44,379 bases of DNA, from assembly GCA_015680685.1 (NCBI GenBank), contig MNCI01011084.1, forward strand, positions 465,718 to 510,096. Reading direction: 5' to 3'. The notes beneath the pieces were generated by a model that saw nothing but the letters and a program-made list of their open reading frames with translations, made no database searches and was not told the DNA's origin. Below, one piece after another: positions 1 to 10,378 of this stretch. Made by a program: the position numbers and the translations under genes. The stretch comes from Gnetum montanum. Taxonomy: Eukaryota; Streptophyta; Gnetopsida; Gnetales; Gnetaceae. The first letter of the stretch is position 1. Each line of letters starts with the position of its first letter.

Positions 1-336
1 AGCCACAGTTGCATAGTTCAGGGTGTGTCCGGTAAGTGGGAACGGATGCTGACGCTAGTTAATTTAGACTTAGGACATTAGTTAGAGTTAGCTTAGTTTC
101 TCAACCCTTTCCCTCATAGCTTAGGAGATAAACAGAAAAATACCAAAAAAATCACATACCTCAGACTTGCTTAACCATACACCGTGACACATACAAGCAA
201 GCCTAGGAAGACAACGAATGATTAACCCCAAGTGTTTCTTGTGGTGTTAAGGCATTTAGCCTGCGGAGTTCGACCGGATCACGCGTGCATGCTCGTATTC
301 GTATGGTTGAGTGTAGGGGTACCTCGCCACTCATCA
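1..336 (+). mobile_element. 3' part of an LTR, same family as Element 1
   Basis: This stretch aligns throughout with the right-hand third of the two Element 1 LTRs (33751-34091 and 40698-41031) and ends in the same terminus (GCCACTCATCA). The left part lies outside the window. It is followed at once by copia coding sequence on the other strand, not by a primer binding site, so it is the right end of a solo LTR or of the 3' LTR of an element that inserted into the copia element. Confidence 0.88.
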
Positions 337-1870
337 GAGGTGAACTCATCTCCATTGTTAGTCCTAATAGCTTTGATTTTAAGCCCTATTTTAGTTTCAA
401 CCATACTTTTAAATGTCTTAAAATATTTAAATACATTAGACTTTGTCTCAATACAAGTTAGCCATGACATTCTAGTATAATCATAAACAATAAAAAAGAA
501 ATATTTACTACCATCAAAACCAACTATATTGAAAGGCCCATAGACATCCTTATGTAGTAATTCAAGTTTATTTTTATAATGAAAGCTCATTGGCTTAAGG
601 TGAGCTCTAGTTTGCTTACCATGTTGGCATTTAGAACATACCTTTTCCAATGACTTACCTAAGGAATACCTTTAACACTTTAAGCCTTGATGAGAGCTTG
701 TATGTTTCTTGAGCATAAGTGTCCTAGTCTTTTGTGCCATAACCTACTACTACTTATCTCAGAAATAAGAGTTAGACATTAAGACTACTCATTTATAGAA
801 TATAAATTATTTCCTACTTGAGTAACATAAGCTTTGAAATTTTTTTCTTTATTCTCTAATATAAATTTCTCATCCATGAAACATATATTATAACCTTCTC
901 TTGCAAACTATCCTAAGCCTAACAAGTTAAAATGTAAACCATCATCAAAATAGACATTATTAACTTTAGGAAAATTATTATGAATTTTTACTAAGCCAAT
1001 ACCTCTTACCATAACTTTACATTTATCAACGAAGCTTACTTTCCCTCCACTAAAAGGTTTTAGTGTGATCAATTTTGATCTATCACTGGTCATATGTTGA
1101 GAGCAACTAGTGTAAAGAAACTACATCTTTGGGCTACAAGAGTTCTTTAAGGCTAATTGCATGAGGAGAGCTTTTCTATTAATTGGTCTTCAAACTTCTT
1201 GTTCTATTTTGTTATTTCTTGAAAAGTGCTTAGTAGCATGCAAATAATGCATAGATCCATAATGAGAGAAATTATCGATGCTACAATATCTTGCTTTATG
1301 CCCTAGTTTTCCACAAATAAAACAATATCCTTGAAAGAAATTCATTGTCATTCTTGGATCATACTTGATGATTGGAATTCTTGAAGTACTAAGAGTTTCC
1401 TTAGCTATTTGTGAGTTGATAGTTTGTAATTGTGGAGGTTGTGTTTGGACACTTATCTTCTAGGCTGATACTTTTATCGAAGACAACCTTTTTGAAGATT
1501 CAAGCTCATAGCCAAGACCCCTATTATTATTACTTAACCATTGATCCTTGAGCTACTCAAAGCTACGAGTAAACCTGCTGAATAAAATTGATGTTACTTG
1601 AGTAGCCTTATCTTTCATATCCTTCTTTAGTAGCAGCACCTCCTCTTTTAGCTTTAACTTTTCTTGTTTAGCTAATTCAAGCTTCATCTTATAGCTCTTG
1701 ATTTCTTACTCCTTTTCTTTTAAAACTTTAGTCAATTTCTCATTAACTTTGACTACCATCTCCAATTGCTTCATTAGCCCTTCTAGATCGATGTCCTCGG
1801 TATCTTCATATTCAGTTTTAGCTGTCTAATGAATTTGATCCATCTTCATATTTATTTGAACCTGCAATCT
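337..1870 (-). pseudogene. Ty1/copia gag-protease-integrase fragment, decayed
   Basis: Read on the minus strand, a Lys/Glu-rich coiled-coil gag part (about 1850-1500) is followed by a CX2CX4HX4C zinc knuckle (1283-1324), a protease-like stretch with the SCSQHMTSD context (about 1100-910, the usual catalytic DSG not intact), a pre-integrase region (about 880-660) and an integrase start (650-337). The integrase has CSKCQHGKQ, LLHKDVYGP and a DNGGEF-equivalent reading NNGDEF, so the second catalytic Asp appears changed to Asn. Gag-protease-integrase order without RT before integrase is the Ty1/copia order. Several in-frame stops are present. The rest of integrase, RT and RNase H are cut off by the LTR at 336. 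Confidence 0.85.
1283..1324 (-). other. CCHC zinc knuckle of copia gag
   Basis: The minus strand encodes CFICGKLGHKARYC, an exact CX2CX4HX4C nucleic-acid-binding knuckle as found in retrotransposon gag proteins. Confidence 0.85.
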
Positions 1871-1884
1871 TAGTAACACTAGAA

Positions 1885-1990
1885 GTACAACTTAGAAGGT
1901 TCAAGTCATAGGTTCTATTCAATAAAAATACTAACTTATAAAATTTTAATTTGATTATATATCTTGGGATTAAATATTGTTACCTAAAAA
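1885..1990 (+). repeat. Possible 3' fragment of a tRNA-derived SINE
   Basis: It has a box-B-like AGGTTCTATTC followed by a stretch (TATAAAATTTTAATT, then ATATAT and TTGGGAT) that resembles the 3' half of the better SINE at 18215-18374. No box A is visible upstream, so it would be a truncated copy. Weak call. Confidence 0.35.
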
Positions 1991-2260
1991 AATCTTGTTC
2001 CAACATCCCTCTTGGTAATGAGGAGTCTAATTTTTACCTCCAATAACCGTTACACCCTTCCAAGTCAAAGTACTTTGTAAGTATGGCTTGTGCGCAACTA
2101 GTGCCACCTAAAACCAGTTGGTGCACCCAAAAATATGTACTCCTAGCACTACTACCCTATTCCAACTTAAAAGTAATGTTCTAGGGAAATAACGCACTCA
2201 TCACACAATGGAGTACTCTCTTTGGCAACGAATCTTTTTTCACATGAACATCTGTCCCAC
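1991..2260. other. Unassigned upstream DNA
   Basis: No coding sequence, repeat or RNA gene is recognised. It lies between the copia/SINE remnants and the promoter of the dynein light chain gene and may hold distal promoter sequence. Confidence 0.4.
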
Positions 2261-2270
2261 ATATAAAATA
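2261..2270 (+). promoter_or_regulatory. TATA-like box of the dynein light chain gene
   Basis: ATATAAAATA lies about 80-90 bp upstream of the likely start codon at 2350, a plausible distance for a plant core promoter with a short 5' leader. Position is the only support. Confidence 0.4.
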
Positions 2271-2349
2271 GCTATTACGCATCAGTTATAATTTTCACGG
2301 TCTCGTATTTGCTCACTGTTGCGCCTTGTTTCTTCTGATTCCACAAAAG

Positions 2350-3681
2350 ATGCCGAACAGAGAAGAACCAGAGGAGTCCAGAAATCATGACTATTCAATG
2401 AGCTTCAGGATCGAATCAGCGGATTCCCAACATGCATCCAAGTTGACACAATACTCTTCCAGCGTAGGAATTGTTGCGAAGGATGCTGACATGAGAGATC
2501 AAATGCAAATTGATGCCTTCCAATGGGCCATGCAGGTTCAGTTTCAATTCTATTACATTTTCCTTTAAAACTCAAATTTGTTTTGCTATCGATCACATGT
2601 GTTTTTGGATGCTACAGTATCAATAAGTATACCGCTAATAACTCAAACTCCGTCGAATTTCAATTGCACCAGCGGGTATTTTTTCTGGGTGTAATAATAG
2701 ATTCAGTTTCAATGATAGTGTAGTGTTGAGGTCAACCTGGCCAAGTGAAAAATCAGTTTAAAGTAATCTAGTAATATACTTGCATCTCCATTTGTTGGAT
2801 TCGGCCATTTGTTGGATTCGGTGTTGGGTATGGGGTGACATCTCATTTTCCAAGGCCAACCTTCCCCACCTTCATGACCTTTGCTAAAGCATCAGGTAGG
2901 GATAAATCTTTAATTCGATATGATAAATATTTGTGTGTTACCATCTTGGTATTAAACAAATGAAATTCTATAGGTCATATCTCAGAAATTTTAGCATATC
3001 TAAATTATTGCACACACTGCAGGGCAGTATTCAAGTCCTATTGTTACCACAAAAATGGACACGATGTGCAATGTGAATACTCTGAATTTAAAATAATGGC
3101 CGTCCTGAATACTCTGAATTTAAAATAATGGCCGTCTTTGGACTGCTGCAGATTTTTTTTTCTCTCAGATCAGAGATTTCAACAAAATTTCTGAGCTGTC
3201 CTTTTTGACCTGAATTTTAAGAGCATCAGCATTCCGTTGCGGTAGAACATGACCTGAATTTTAAGAGCATCAGCATTCCGTTGCGGTAGAACAGGAACCC
3301 AGGACCAGATAAATTTTAATTTAATTTCAATTTTCCTTTTGTATTGTTTACTTTTTTTAAAAGGAAAGAAAAATTGCACAGATCTTTAATTTTGATTTTA
3401 ATTATTTTACTATGTGCTCTTAAAATCAAATTTAATTTAAGTTTTCAATATTTTGTTTGAAATATTATTATTATTATTTTTGTCACGCTCCCCAGTTTCT
3501 GTGTTGCATGTCCAAAATTTATGCATCAACAAAGAGTAATAGAAACTGAATTGTTTTTTGAAGGCTTACAAGGAAGGAGGTACGAAGAAGCAAAAAGAGA
3601 AGCGTATTGCGTTGTTACTCAAAGAAAGGTTTGATAAGATTCATGGTCCTCACTGGCATTGCATTGTTGGTACTGATTTTG
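2350..3681 (+). CDS. LC8-type dynein light chain, exons 1 and 2 (partial gene)
   Basis: Exon 1 (2350-2535, 62 codons) has a polar N-terminal tail, then VGIVAKDADMRDQMQIDAF, matching helix 1 of LC8 dynein light chains. It ends CAG|GT. Intron 1 (2536-3563) ends in a pyrimidine-rich tract and AAG. Exon 2 (3564-3681) continues in phase 0 with AYKEGGTKKQKEKRIALLLK and RFDKIHGPHWHCIVGTDFG; the WHCIVG core is the family hallmark. It ends at G|GTAGGT in phase 1. The last exon (the FVTH...F.YF strands) is not found before Element 2 at 4361 or elsewhere in the window, so either intron 2 is very long or the gene is broken. LC8 proteins are dimeric hub proteins; plants keep them although many lack dynein heavy chains. 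An in-frame ATG at 2326 is an alternative start. Both exons are free of stops, unlike the nearby repeats, so the gene may be live. Confidence 0.82.
2788..2821 (+). repeat. 17-bp tandem duplication
   Basis: CCATTTGTTGGATTCGG occurs twice head to tail, identical, inside intron 1. Confidence 0.9.
3074..3136 (+). repeat. 32-bp tandem duplication
   Basis: A unit beginning TGAATACTCTGAATTT and ending ATGGCCGTC is present twice in direct tandem (3074-3105 and 3106-3136), identical over the shared length. It lies in intron 1. Confidence 0.9.
3207..3293 (+). repeat. 44-bp tandem duplication
   Basis: A unit beginning GACCTGAATTTTAAGAGC and ending GCGGTAGAACA is present twice (3207-3250, 3251-3293), identical over 43 bp. 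It lies in intron 1. Confidence 0.9.
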
Positions 3682-4360
3682 GTAGGTGTGGCTCTTCAAT
3701 AATTATTCGTCTATTTTTGGAATTTCATTGTTCCTGTTATGGCTAAAGTGGGTTCAGTGATAGCATGTTTTGTCCAAAAAAGTTATATTGACTTGGATTT
3801 TTTCAAAATAAAAATAAAAATTACAGGTTCGTGTTTTAGTTATGAATCTTCGCACCTCTTGCACTTTGAGATTGATAAGCTTGCAGTGCTCCTGTACAAA
3901 GAGGGCTAAACAAACTGTGTTAAAACTTAATTTCATGCCTCCATGTTGATGGGATTCTGTCACTGTGGCTGTTTGATTTATTGTACCATCCATAGCTTGG
4001 ATGTTGTTTGATTTACTAATCACAATCGAGATAATAAACGCTGATGCATGATAAGCGATTATCGGTTGCTGGAATGATTCTTTATAATGAAACTGAGATT
4101 GAAACTGACATTTTATTATAATTGTTACAGTGGTCAGAGTTGCTATATGATTATGTCAACAAATGGTTCAAGAAAATGTCCGAAAGTTGCTAGACAAATC
4201 AGACAAATTACGATTGTATACTCGTTTACACATAAAGACAAATTACGATTGTATACTCATTTACACATAAAACAACGAGGGTACTTCAGGAGTTGAGGAA
4301 AAGTAATCTTAGTGATAATTTTTAGGAAAAGTAATTTTTTGAATATCCATTTTTTCTTAG
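3682..4360 (+). other. Start of intron 2 of the dynein light chain gene
   Basis: It begins with a strong donor (GTAGGTGTGG). No sequence matching the expected third LC8 exon is found. An acceptor-like ATTGTTACAG at about 4119-4128 is followed by sequence that does not resemble LC8. Element 2 starts at 4361, so the element probably sits in this intron. Confidence 0.55.
4202..4271 (+). repeat. 35-bp tandem duplication
   Basis: A unit beginning GACAAATTACGATTGTATAC and ending TTACACATAAA is repeated head to tail (4202-4236, 4237-4271) with one difference. Confidence 0.9.
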
Positions 4361-4416
4361 TGATAAAGCATCCGTTGGTTGCATTCACACAGCCGTGTTG
4401 AGGCACAATACATACC

Positions 4417-4494
4417 ATTGCATTTGTTTAAATAAAAAGTTAATTTTTGTCAACTATTGCATTTGTTTAAATAAAAAGTTAATTTTTGTCAACT
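4417..4494 (+). repeat. 39-bp tandem duplication in the 5' LTR
   Basis: A unit beginning ATTGCATTTGTTTAAATAAA and ending TTTTTGTCAACT is present twice. The 3' LTR has only one copy at the matching place (about 10455-10495), so the duplication arose after insertion. Confidence 0.88.
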
Positions 4495-4593
4495 ATGATA
4501 TCGAATATCTGATATTGAAGCCCTAATATCAAATACCTAATATCAAGGGCTAAGATGCAATGTCGAATATCCAATATCATGAAATGTGTTAGC

Positions 4594-4604
4594 CTATAAA
4601 TATA
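4594..4604 (+). promoter_or_regulatory. Element 2 LTR TATA box
   Basis: CTATAAATATA sits 234 bp into the LTR, just downstream of the GATATC-like motif array. The 3' LTR has the matching TATAAATATAG at about 10599. Confidence 0.65.
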
Positions 4605-5320
4605 GAACTTGGGCGCATGGTTTGGGAATAATTCTTTTGCCAATAGAGTAGCCAAACTCTTATAGTTTTATTCCATAGTCTTATAGAATAAATAGTGAGT
4701 GCCCACAATGTGGATCTGAGCTAGTTGTATAGCATCCTATTTGAGTGGCAATGTACCTGCACACATTCATGAATGACAATAAGATTGAGATTGAGTCTTA
4801 TTTATTGCAATATTTTTACTTAGATTAGATTTACTTTTCATGTACTTAGTTAATATTTATGTTTCCATGGATATTAATGAATTCACAAAATGAACATGAC
4901 TAGTTTCTAATGTAAACACATATTTGCTTGGTAACCCTAGCAATGTTATTATTTAGTTCACCTAGTAGCATAGTTCTTGGTAATTCCAATAGTGGATACG
5001 TGTAGGCTAGAAGTAGACACTCATCACCTGTAGGCTAGTTTAGACTTTACTTTTTGTTGTTAATTAGTTTGAATAATTGATTTCTTTATTATCATTAGGA
5101 GTAGCATAAGGCTTAAACAACATCAAGAATCATATGCCTCACTTTGGACTAAACCATATGTGACAAAGCTACCACTACTGCAAGTGGAAAGACAATGACC
5201 TACAATCAAGGCATAATGATCTGGATACCACAACTAGTCCCATGCATGAAATTTGATCTAATCATGCGTGAATGCTTTTGATTCATATGGTTGGGCATAG
5301 GGGGTACCCGGTGCTCATCA

Positions 5321-5340
5321 TTAGTGCCATTGCTGAGGAT
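5321..5340 (+). other. Element 2 primer binding site (tRNA-Asp-like)
   Basis: TTAGTGCCATTGCTGAGGAT directly follows the LTR end. It matches the tRNA-Asp-type plant primer site TGGCGCCGTTGCCGGGGA apart from mostly G-to-A and C-to-T changes. Confidence 0.65.
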
Positions 5341-5444
5341 GGTGCTAGTTATCTAAATTAGTTATATTATACACAATCATTGTAAATGCATTAATAATTT
5401 ATCTTTCAAAAATATTAAGTCATACACATCATTAACTAAAAACA

Positions 5445-7190
5445 ATGTCTCTTTCACATGGAAGTGATAATGCATCATATAAAGAGAACATTCATTGAAA
5501 AACTAATGAGATATATATTGAAGAAAATTGGAGTGACTAACCTCATGCAAGGGTTTCATATGTTCATGACCACCCTTACTACACTCAAAGAATACATTCA
5601 CCTAAGGCAGACAATCCTAGAGGAGACGGAGTAAATCCTAGATTAAGGAGGGCCTCAAGGCCTAGGACCTTCTCAAAACCTAGAAAAGATAAATTAAGGG
5701 ACCATGGAAAGAACTCTAGAAGCCATGAAAATTCTCCTAGTTCCTCATTTTCCTCTTCCTCTTCAATGTCTAGTTTTGACAAAGATGAACATAGGTATAG
5801 AGATAGAGCTTCACTCTGGGGTCAAGATAAAGATAATAATCGAAACCAAGGGCAAAATCAAAGACATCAAAATGAGCATAGATAGGATCATCACAATTAA
5901 ACAAATAGAAATAGAAATTTTCACCATGAAATTTCTGATGTTGGTGAACCCTTGTTGGCCACTAAGAGCATGACACAGATTATAGAGGTAGTTAAAATAC
6001 CTCACAAGCATCGAAGGAAAAGTTGCATCAAAAGGCTTGATATTAATGACATTCCTAAATTTGTGAGAGGCTATAATTCTAATCCATAACATCATTTACA
6101 AGCCTTCCATGATGTCTATGTCTTACAGAACATTGAAAGTGAGTGGAAAAAGCTTAAGTGCTTTCCTAGGATACTAATAGAAAAAGCTAAAGTGTGGTAT
6201 GGATCATTGAAACCAAATTCAATCCATCAGTGGTTCACAATGCTAGAACTCTTCAATGTGAAATACCAAACCTATGTAAGGGTGTTCAACCTAAGGAAAA
6301 AAAATCTAAGGATGGAAACAAGAACAACATCAATCCTTGGATATGGCCCTAGATAGATACTATTCTCTACTGTATAGATATCAAGGTCATGGTTTCTTTG
6401 AGAAAGAGAAACTTTTTCACGTCATAGATGGGCTTCATAGTCAAACAAGAGAGACGCTTGGGAGGTATGCTCTAGGTCAATTATACAAACTAATAACCCA
6501 TCATATCTAAAGGCTAATCAAGCATGTGGCAAAAGAAGAAGGAGAGCTATGTAAATGAGAGAATGTTGAGGAATATCACTGGGGCCCAACTCTTCAAAAG
6601 AAGAGGGTTCATCTCTATGATAAGGAAAAAAGAAGTAACTATCGAGGAGGTGATTTTACAATAAACCTTGACAATGTAACAATCTATTGCTGAACTTCAA
6701 GCAAGGCTAGATAAGATGTCAGAATGGATAAATGAGAAAGTTACAACTTGCATAGAAATCATAGAGGAGAGAGTAACAAAAAACAAATCAAGTGAACACA
6801 ACAAAAGGAGGAAAAGAAACCAAGAGACAGGTAAGAACATTGATCAGTAGAAAGGGGAAATCGATGTAGAAGAAGAGGCTATAGACTCAACCACCGAAGA
6901 AGATGATGAATGCGACATCTGCATATATGACCATCCGAAGGGCTATTGCCCCATCATATTACATCTATATAAGTATCAGACTTTTGCATTGAATTCCAAG
7001 CTTGTACAAAAGCAAATGCCTAGGAACTTACCTTTCTCACAAGGTAATTATATACAGTTCTACAACCAACTGCACTATCCTAGTGAGACTTCTTATTAGC
7101 CTCAAAACTACTATCAGTTATAGTGGGAAAACCCATAGTCATGGGGGAGGCCATCATCAAACTAGCACTACCCTTATTACTAGCTGAGCC
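5445..7190 (+). pseudogene. Element 2 gag, decayed
   Basis: A frame starting at ATG 5445 runs through scattered TAG/TGA/TAA stops. The N-terminal part is rich in Ser, Arg, His and Asn (about 5560-5960). The central part (about 6090-6300) matches the retrotransposon gag domain, with FHDVYVLQNIESEWKKLKCF, AKVWYGSL and LELFNVKYQTY, closely related to Element 3 gag. At 6910-6960 a cysteine/histidine cluster (CDICIYDHPKGYC) may act as a zinc finger. Gag would form the particle and bind RNA. Frameshifts or stops make this copy non-functional. Confidence 0.78.
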
Positions 7191-7428
7191 CATATAGATA
7201 TTATGTTCGACAACCTATTTCCCTGACTGGTTGTACTTCCTCTACCCCAAATCACTACTACCTCTCCCAAGTATCATCAACCAGCAACATCTTCTAAAGA
7301 ATCACCACCTCATGCCTCATCCTCTATCATATCCTCAATATTCTCATACTTCTCTCCACCATATGTCAATAACAACAACACAAGAAGGTTCAACACCACA
7401 ACATCAATGAAAGAATGCTACTTATGAT

Positions 7429-8130
7429 GTGAACATACAAAGAAATGATAATGCTAATAGATCTCAACCACTACCTTGGAAACATCCTTTCTTTAAGATA
7501 GTTCCCATGCATAAGCACAAAACACGTAGACCTACTAGCACATCAAAACCAACACAAGGCCAATCTGGTACAACATCCTTCGTTGTCAGAACAATGTCTT
7601 CTAATCATACACAAAAGCCAATAACCATCACCACTCCAACACAAGATGAAAATGATGAACAGATCATTGTGGAGAGACAAAAACCTCTAGGCCTCACTAA
7701 TAATGATAAAGGATGCAGTTGTGGGCTGGAAATTCAAAATATTAACACAAGCTATAACAAAGCTAAGGAACAAGTGTATGAGCAAAAACCAATCTATGTA
7801 GTAGCCACTAAACTAGAAGACACCCAATGGCTTGAAAATGAGAATATAAAACTATTTCAAAGATGCATGGAGGCAACTAATCCACTTATTACTTCTAGAC
7901 TTAAGAAAATGGACCAAATGAAGGACTTAGACATAGATATCTTACACTTTGATTATACACTAGAAGAGGATATTAAACATAGAGACCTGGGAATTAAAAT
8001 AGAAAATCAAGAAGAAGAAGTAAACACACTTGCATCTCTAAAAATAGAAATCCCTTTAAGTCTAGATGAAGATACATCTTTAAATTATCCAAATGAGACT
8101 ATTACTAATGTTAGATGGGCTACCACATGA
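7429..8130 (+). CDS. Element 2 open frame of unknown function (233 codons)
   Basis: The longest undisturbed frame in Element 2. The printed start is a GTG, so it is better read as the downstream, still open part of gag or a gag-linker than as a separate gene. The N-terminal third is Thr/Pro/Gln-rich; the rest is acidic and polar (Glu, Asp, Lys, Asn), with no protease DSG, no RT motif, no zinc knuckle and no membrane segment. It lies where Elements 1 and 3 carry protease, and ends just before the T-rich post-coding region. Function unknown. That 233 codons survive in an element full of stops may be chance, since AT-poor stop contexts are few here. Confidence 0.5.
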   Translation: MNIQRNDNANRSQPLPWKHPFFKIVPMHKHKTRRPTSTSKPTQGQSGTTSFVVRTMSSNHTQKPITITTPTQDENDEQIIVERQKPLGLTNNDKGCSCGLEIQNINTSYNKAKEQVYEQKPIYVVATKLEDTQWLENENIKLFQRCMEATNPLITSRLKKMDQMKDLDIDILHFDYTLEEDIKHRDLGIKIENQEEEVNTLASLKIEIPLSLDEDTSLNYPNETITNVRWATT

Positions 8131-8159
8131 TTAATTAAATCAGTAATGATGATAGATGG

Positions 8160-8843
8160 GAAACTAGTGGTGTATAACTAGGGGATTGTGTGGTCCATCT
8201 CCCAAATGTGTGATCATAAAATTAGTTGTGGGGAGATTCTCCATCTTGTTTCAAGAACTAATAAGTATTTTTTACCTTTTTTTTATTTTACAATTTTTTA
8301 TCATTTTCCTATTTCTTTCAAATTTTTTTGACTGTTCAGATGTTTTCCATTTCTTTATATTTTTCTCTTTTCTTAAGTAATTTTCTATGAATGTCATTTA
8401 AGTTTTCATTAATAAATTTGCCAAGTCATGATGAAGAAGTCAATGTTATGTGTTGGGTTTTTGTACTATGTTATCAAGATGACTCGGTGTGTAATTGTGT
8501 AAAGTAGTGAGACCACCTTATTTACCCCTCCAGTTCTTTGAACAAAAGGTCTTTTTCATAGAAACAATTTGGTTCTTCTTTCATGAAACTAAAATTAATC
8601 AATGATCATTGTACCTTGAAGAAAGAGGAAAAAACCAAGTGGGAATGGTAAGGGTGTGACCTCAAGGGACTATCTTGGGTTCTCTTCTTAACTTCCTTCA
8701 TGTGGTTTATGGCTCCTTAAGGAACGTATCATCGCTTCTTCATTGACTAATAAATAGAAAGCTATGTCTTTGCATGGTGTGGTTCCCATTTCAAAAAATT
8801 TAAAATCCAAAAAGGAAAGAAATTAAAAAAAAAAAAAAAAGGA

Positions 8844-8876
<33 letters not shown>

Positions 8877-8990
8877 AATTCAAAGCACACCCCTTAGACA
8901 TAATAATGGGCTACAAGCACTAGTTATGGGGCTAGAAATACATGTTACCCATGCCTAAAGGCACCCCTCTAACTAAGGCCCTTTCTTTCT
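8160..8990 (+). other. Element 2 post-coding region with conserved 3' block 1
   Basis: After the last ORF comes GGGGAGATTCTCCAT and a T-rich stretch (8260-8390), as after integrase in Element 1. Within 8630-8990 a block is shared with the other three gypsy elements: GGGTGTGACCTCAAGGGACT, TTTGCATGGTGTGGTTC, GAGAATTCAAAGCACACC, GGGCTACAAGCACTAGTTAT and CTAACTAAGGCCCTT. An A-run and (AAT)n microsatellite at 8826-8873 interrupt it. No conserved reading frame is seen. Confidence 0.7.
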
Positions 8991-9329
8991 TCTTTTCTTT
9001 TCTTCTCTTTTTGAAGTGATGATTTTTCTTTGAGGTGGTTGTGGACTCATGGTGGTTAACAGGAAGGAACACATCAATGTGAGGTTACTATTCATGGTAT
9101 GTACTTGGTTTGAACTTAGAAGAATAGGTATGTTGATCATTTTAATCACATTTTTCATAAGAACCTATTGTGGACATGGTCAAGTACTTTACATCCCAAT
9201 CTCTACAATCCTTTCTCATTCCATTATCCACCTCATTGTGACATGTGATTATGAGCCTTTTTGTTTTTGTGTAGTATAGTGTATGATAGTTGTGTGTTGC
9301 TTGGAACAAAGACATGATCTACATTTAAC

Positions 9330-9420
9330 TTCTAGGGTGCCCACGAACGTTTATAGAGGTGGTTATGCAAGGTCATTATGGCAGAAGCTTGCTTGGGGAG
9401 GATCCACTTGCATAACATTT
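9330..9420 (+). other. Conserved 3' block 2 of Element 2
   Basis: GCTTGGGGAGGATCCACTTG and the surrounding ~90 bp match 39285-39340 in Element 1 and the reverse complement of 22095-22180 in Element 3. It lies about 1 kb before the 3' LTR. Confidence 0.65.
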
Positions 9421-10367
9421 TTTGATCATGGCTTTGAACTAACCTTCACATAATCTAGAACATTAGTGATAGTTTCTCTGAATTTATGCATAATTTTGGG
9501 ACTAATTCTCATTCGTTTCATTAATTTTTCCTACTTGTCTATTTCCATATCCATTAATATTTCTTGACAATGTTCTAAATCAGACCTTTGGTTTCAATTG
9601 TTTGAAAACTTGTGTGCTTTCAAAGTTTTGCTTATTAGTCATGTAGCCTAGGCATGTCTGCTTAAAAATTTTTCTAACATCCTATTTTTGAACATCATGA
9701 TAACTAATAGTAATCAATCAAAATAATGTGAAAAACTTGATGATTTAGTTACCTCATAACCTTGGGCATAGTACACTATCATCACCTTGTGCTTAAACAC
9801 AAACTAAGGGATCTGAAAAGGGTTGATTATTAAGGAACATTGTACCAAAACTAATGTTGATCCTTTGGTGACTATAGGTGATGCTAAAAGAAATGCCTAA
9901 GGAAGAAGGTCTTTTACTAGACATAAAAACGAAGCCAAGAGGGGAACAACAAAGGATATAACCATGGCAAAATCATAGTACATATAAGATAGTAGCTCAA
10001 ATATCATATGTTTGCTACATCCATGGGATGATGAGAAGAAATTTCAATCCATTCTTCAAGAATGTTCTACATAACCAAAGAAGCATCAACATAACAATCA
10101 AGGTTGGAAGTCTACCACTACTAGTAGCAACAAGAAGAATCATCCTCAATGGATTTTTGAAGACCTCTACAAATTTTATAATCTTCAATGTCTATCCAAT
10201 CCTTTTGTCACTCTATCATTTTGTGTGCATCCACTTTAATAAAATTTTGTAATGTGACACTCAGAGTTAGTCGGTAATTAGCATCAGTCAATAATCCCAT
10301 CATTCCTAATTTTTTGTAAAGAAAGCTTGATCCTATCATATTAACTCAAGGATGAGTTTTTACTTAG
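9421..10367 (+). other. Element 2 3' internal region without genes
   Basis: AT-rich and without recognisable coding similarity. An ORF of 74 codons at 10028-10252 shows no family features. Confidence 0.5.
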
Positions 10368-10378
10368 TTGTGGGGGTA
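10368..10378 (+). other. Element 2 polypurine tract
   Basis: TTGTGGGGGTA lies immediately 5' of the 3' LTR start, in the position and form also seen in Element 1 (CATGGGGGTA). Confidence 0.7.

Larger units (their letters stand above)
2536..3563 (+). other. Intron 1 of the dynein light chain gene
   Basis: It is bounded by GTTCAG at the donor and TTGTTTTTTGAAG at the acceptor, AT-rich, and contains three short exact or nearly exact tandem duplications (listed separately). No transposon coding sequence is seen in it. Confidence 0.75.
4361..5320 (+). repeat. Element 2 5' LTR
   Basis: 960 bp, TGATAAAG...GCTCATCA. U3 holds a run of GATATC/AATATC-type motifs (about 4497-4580), then a TATA box at 4594-4604. 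The U5 end shares its last ~40 bp with the LTRs of Elements 1 and 3 (GTATGGTTG, GGGGTACC, CTCATCA), so the families are related. Confidence 0.88.

Noticed and set aside
4119-4200. Possible third exon of the dynein light chain gene after an ATTGTTACAG acceptor
   Set aside because: The downstream reading (WSELLYDYVNKWF or other frames) does not match the LC8 C-terminal strands.
8826-8873. A-run and (AAT)n as a LINE or SINE tail
   Set aside because: It lies inside conserved block 1 of Element 2 with no target duplication or body; a simple microsatellite explains it.
5321-10378. Missed pol in Element 2
   Set aside because: I looked for DSG, FMDD/YVDD, HMDH and WGIDFMGP motifs in all frames and saw none.
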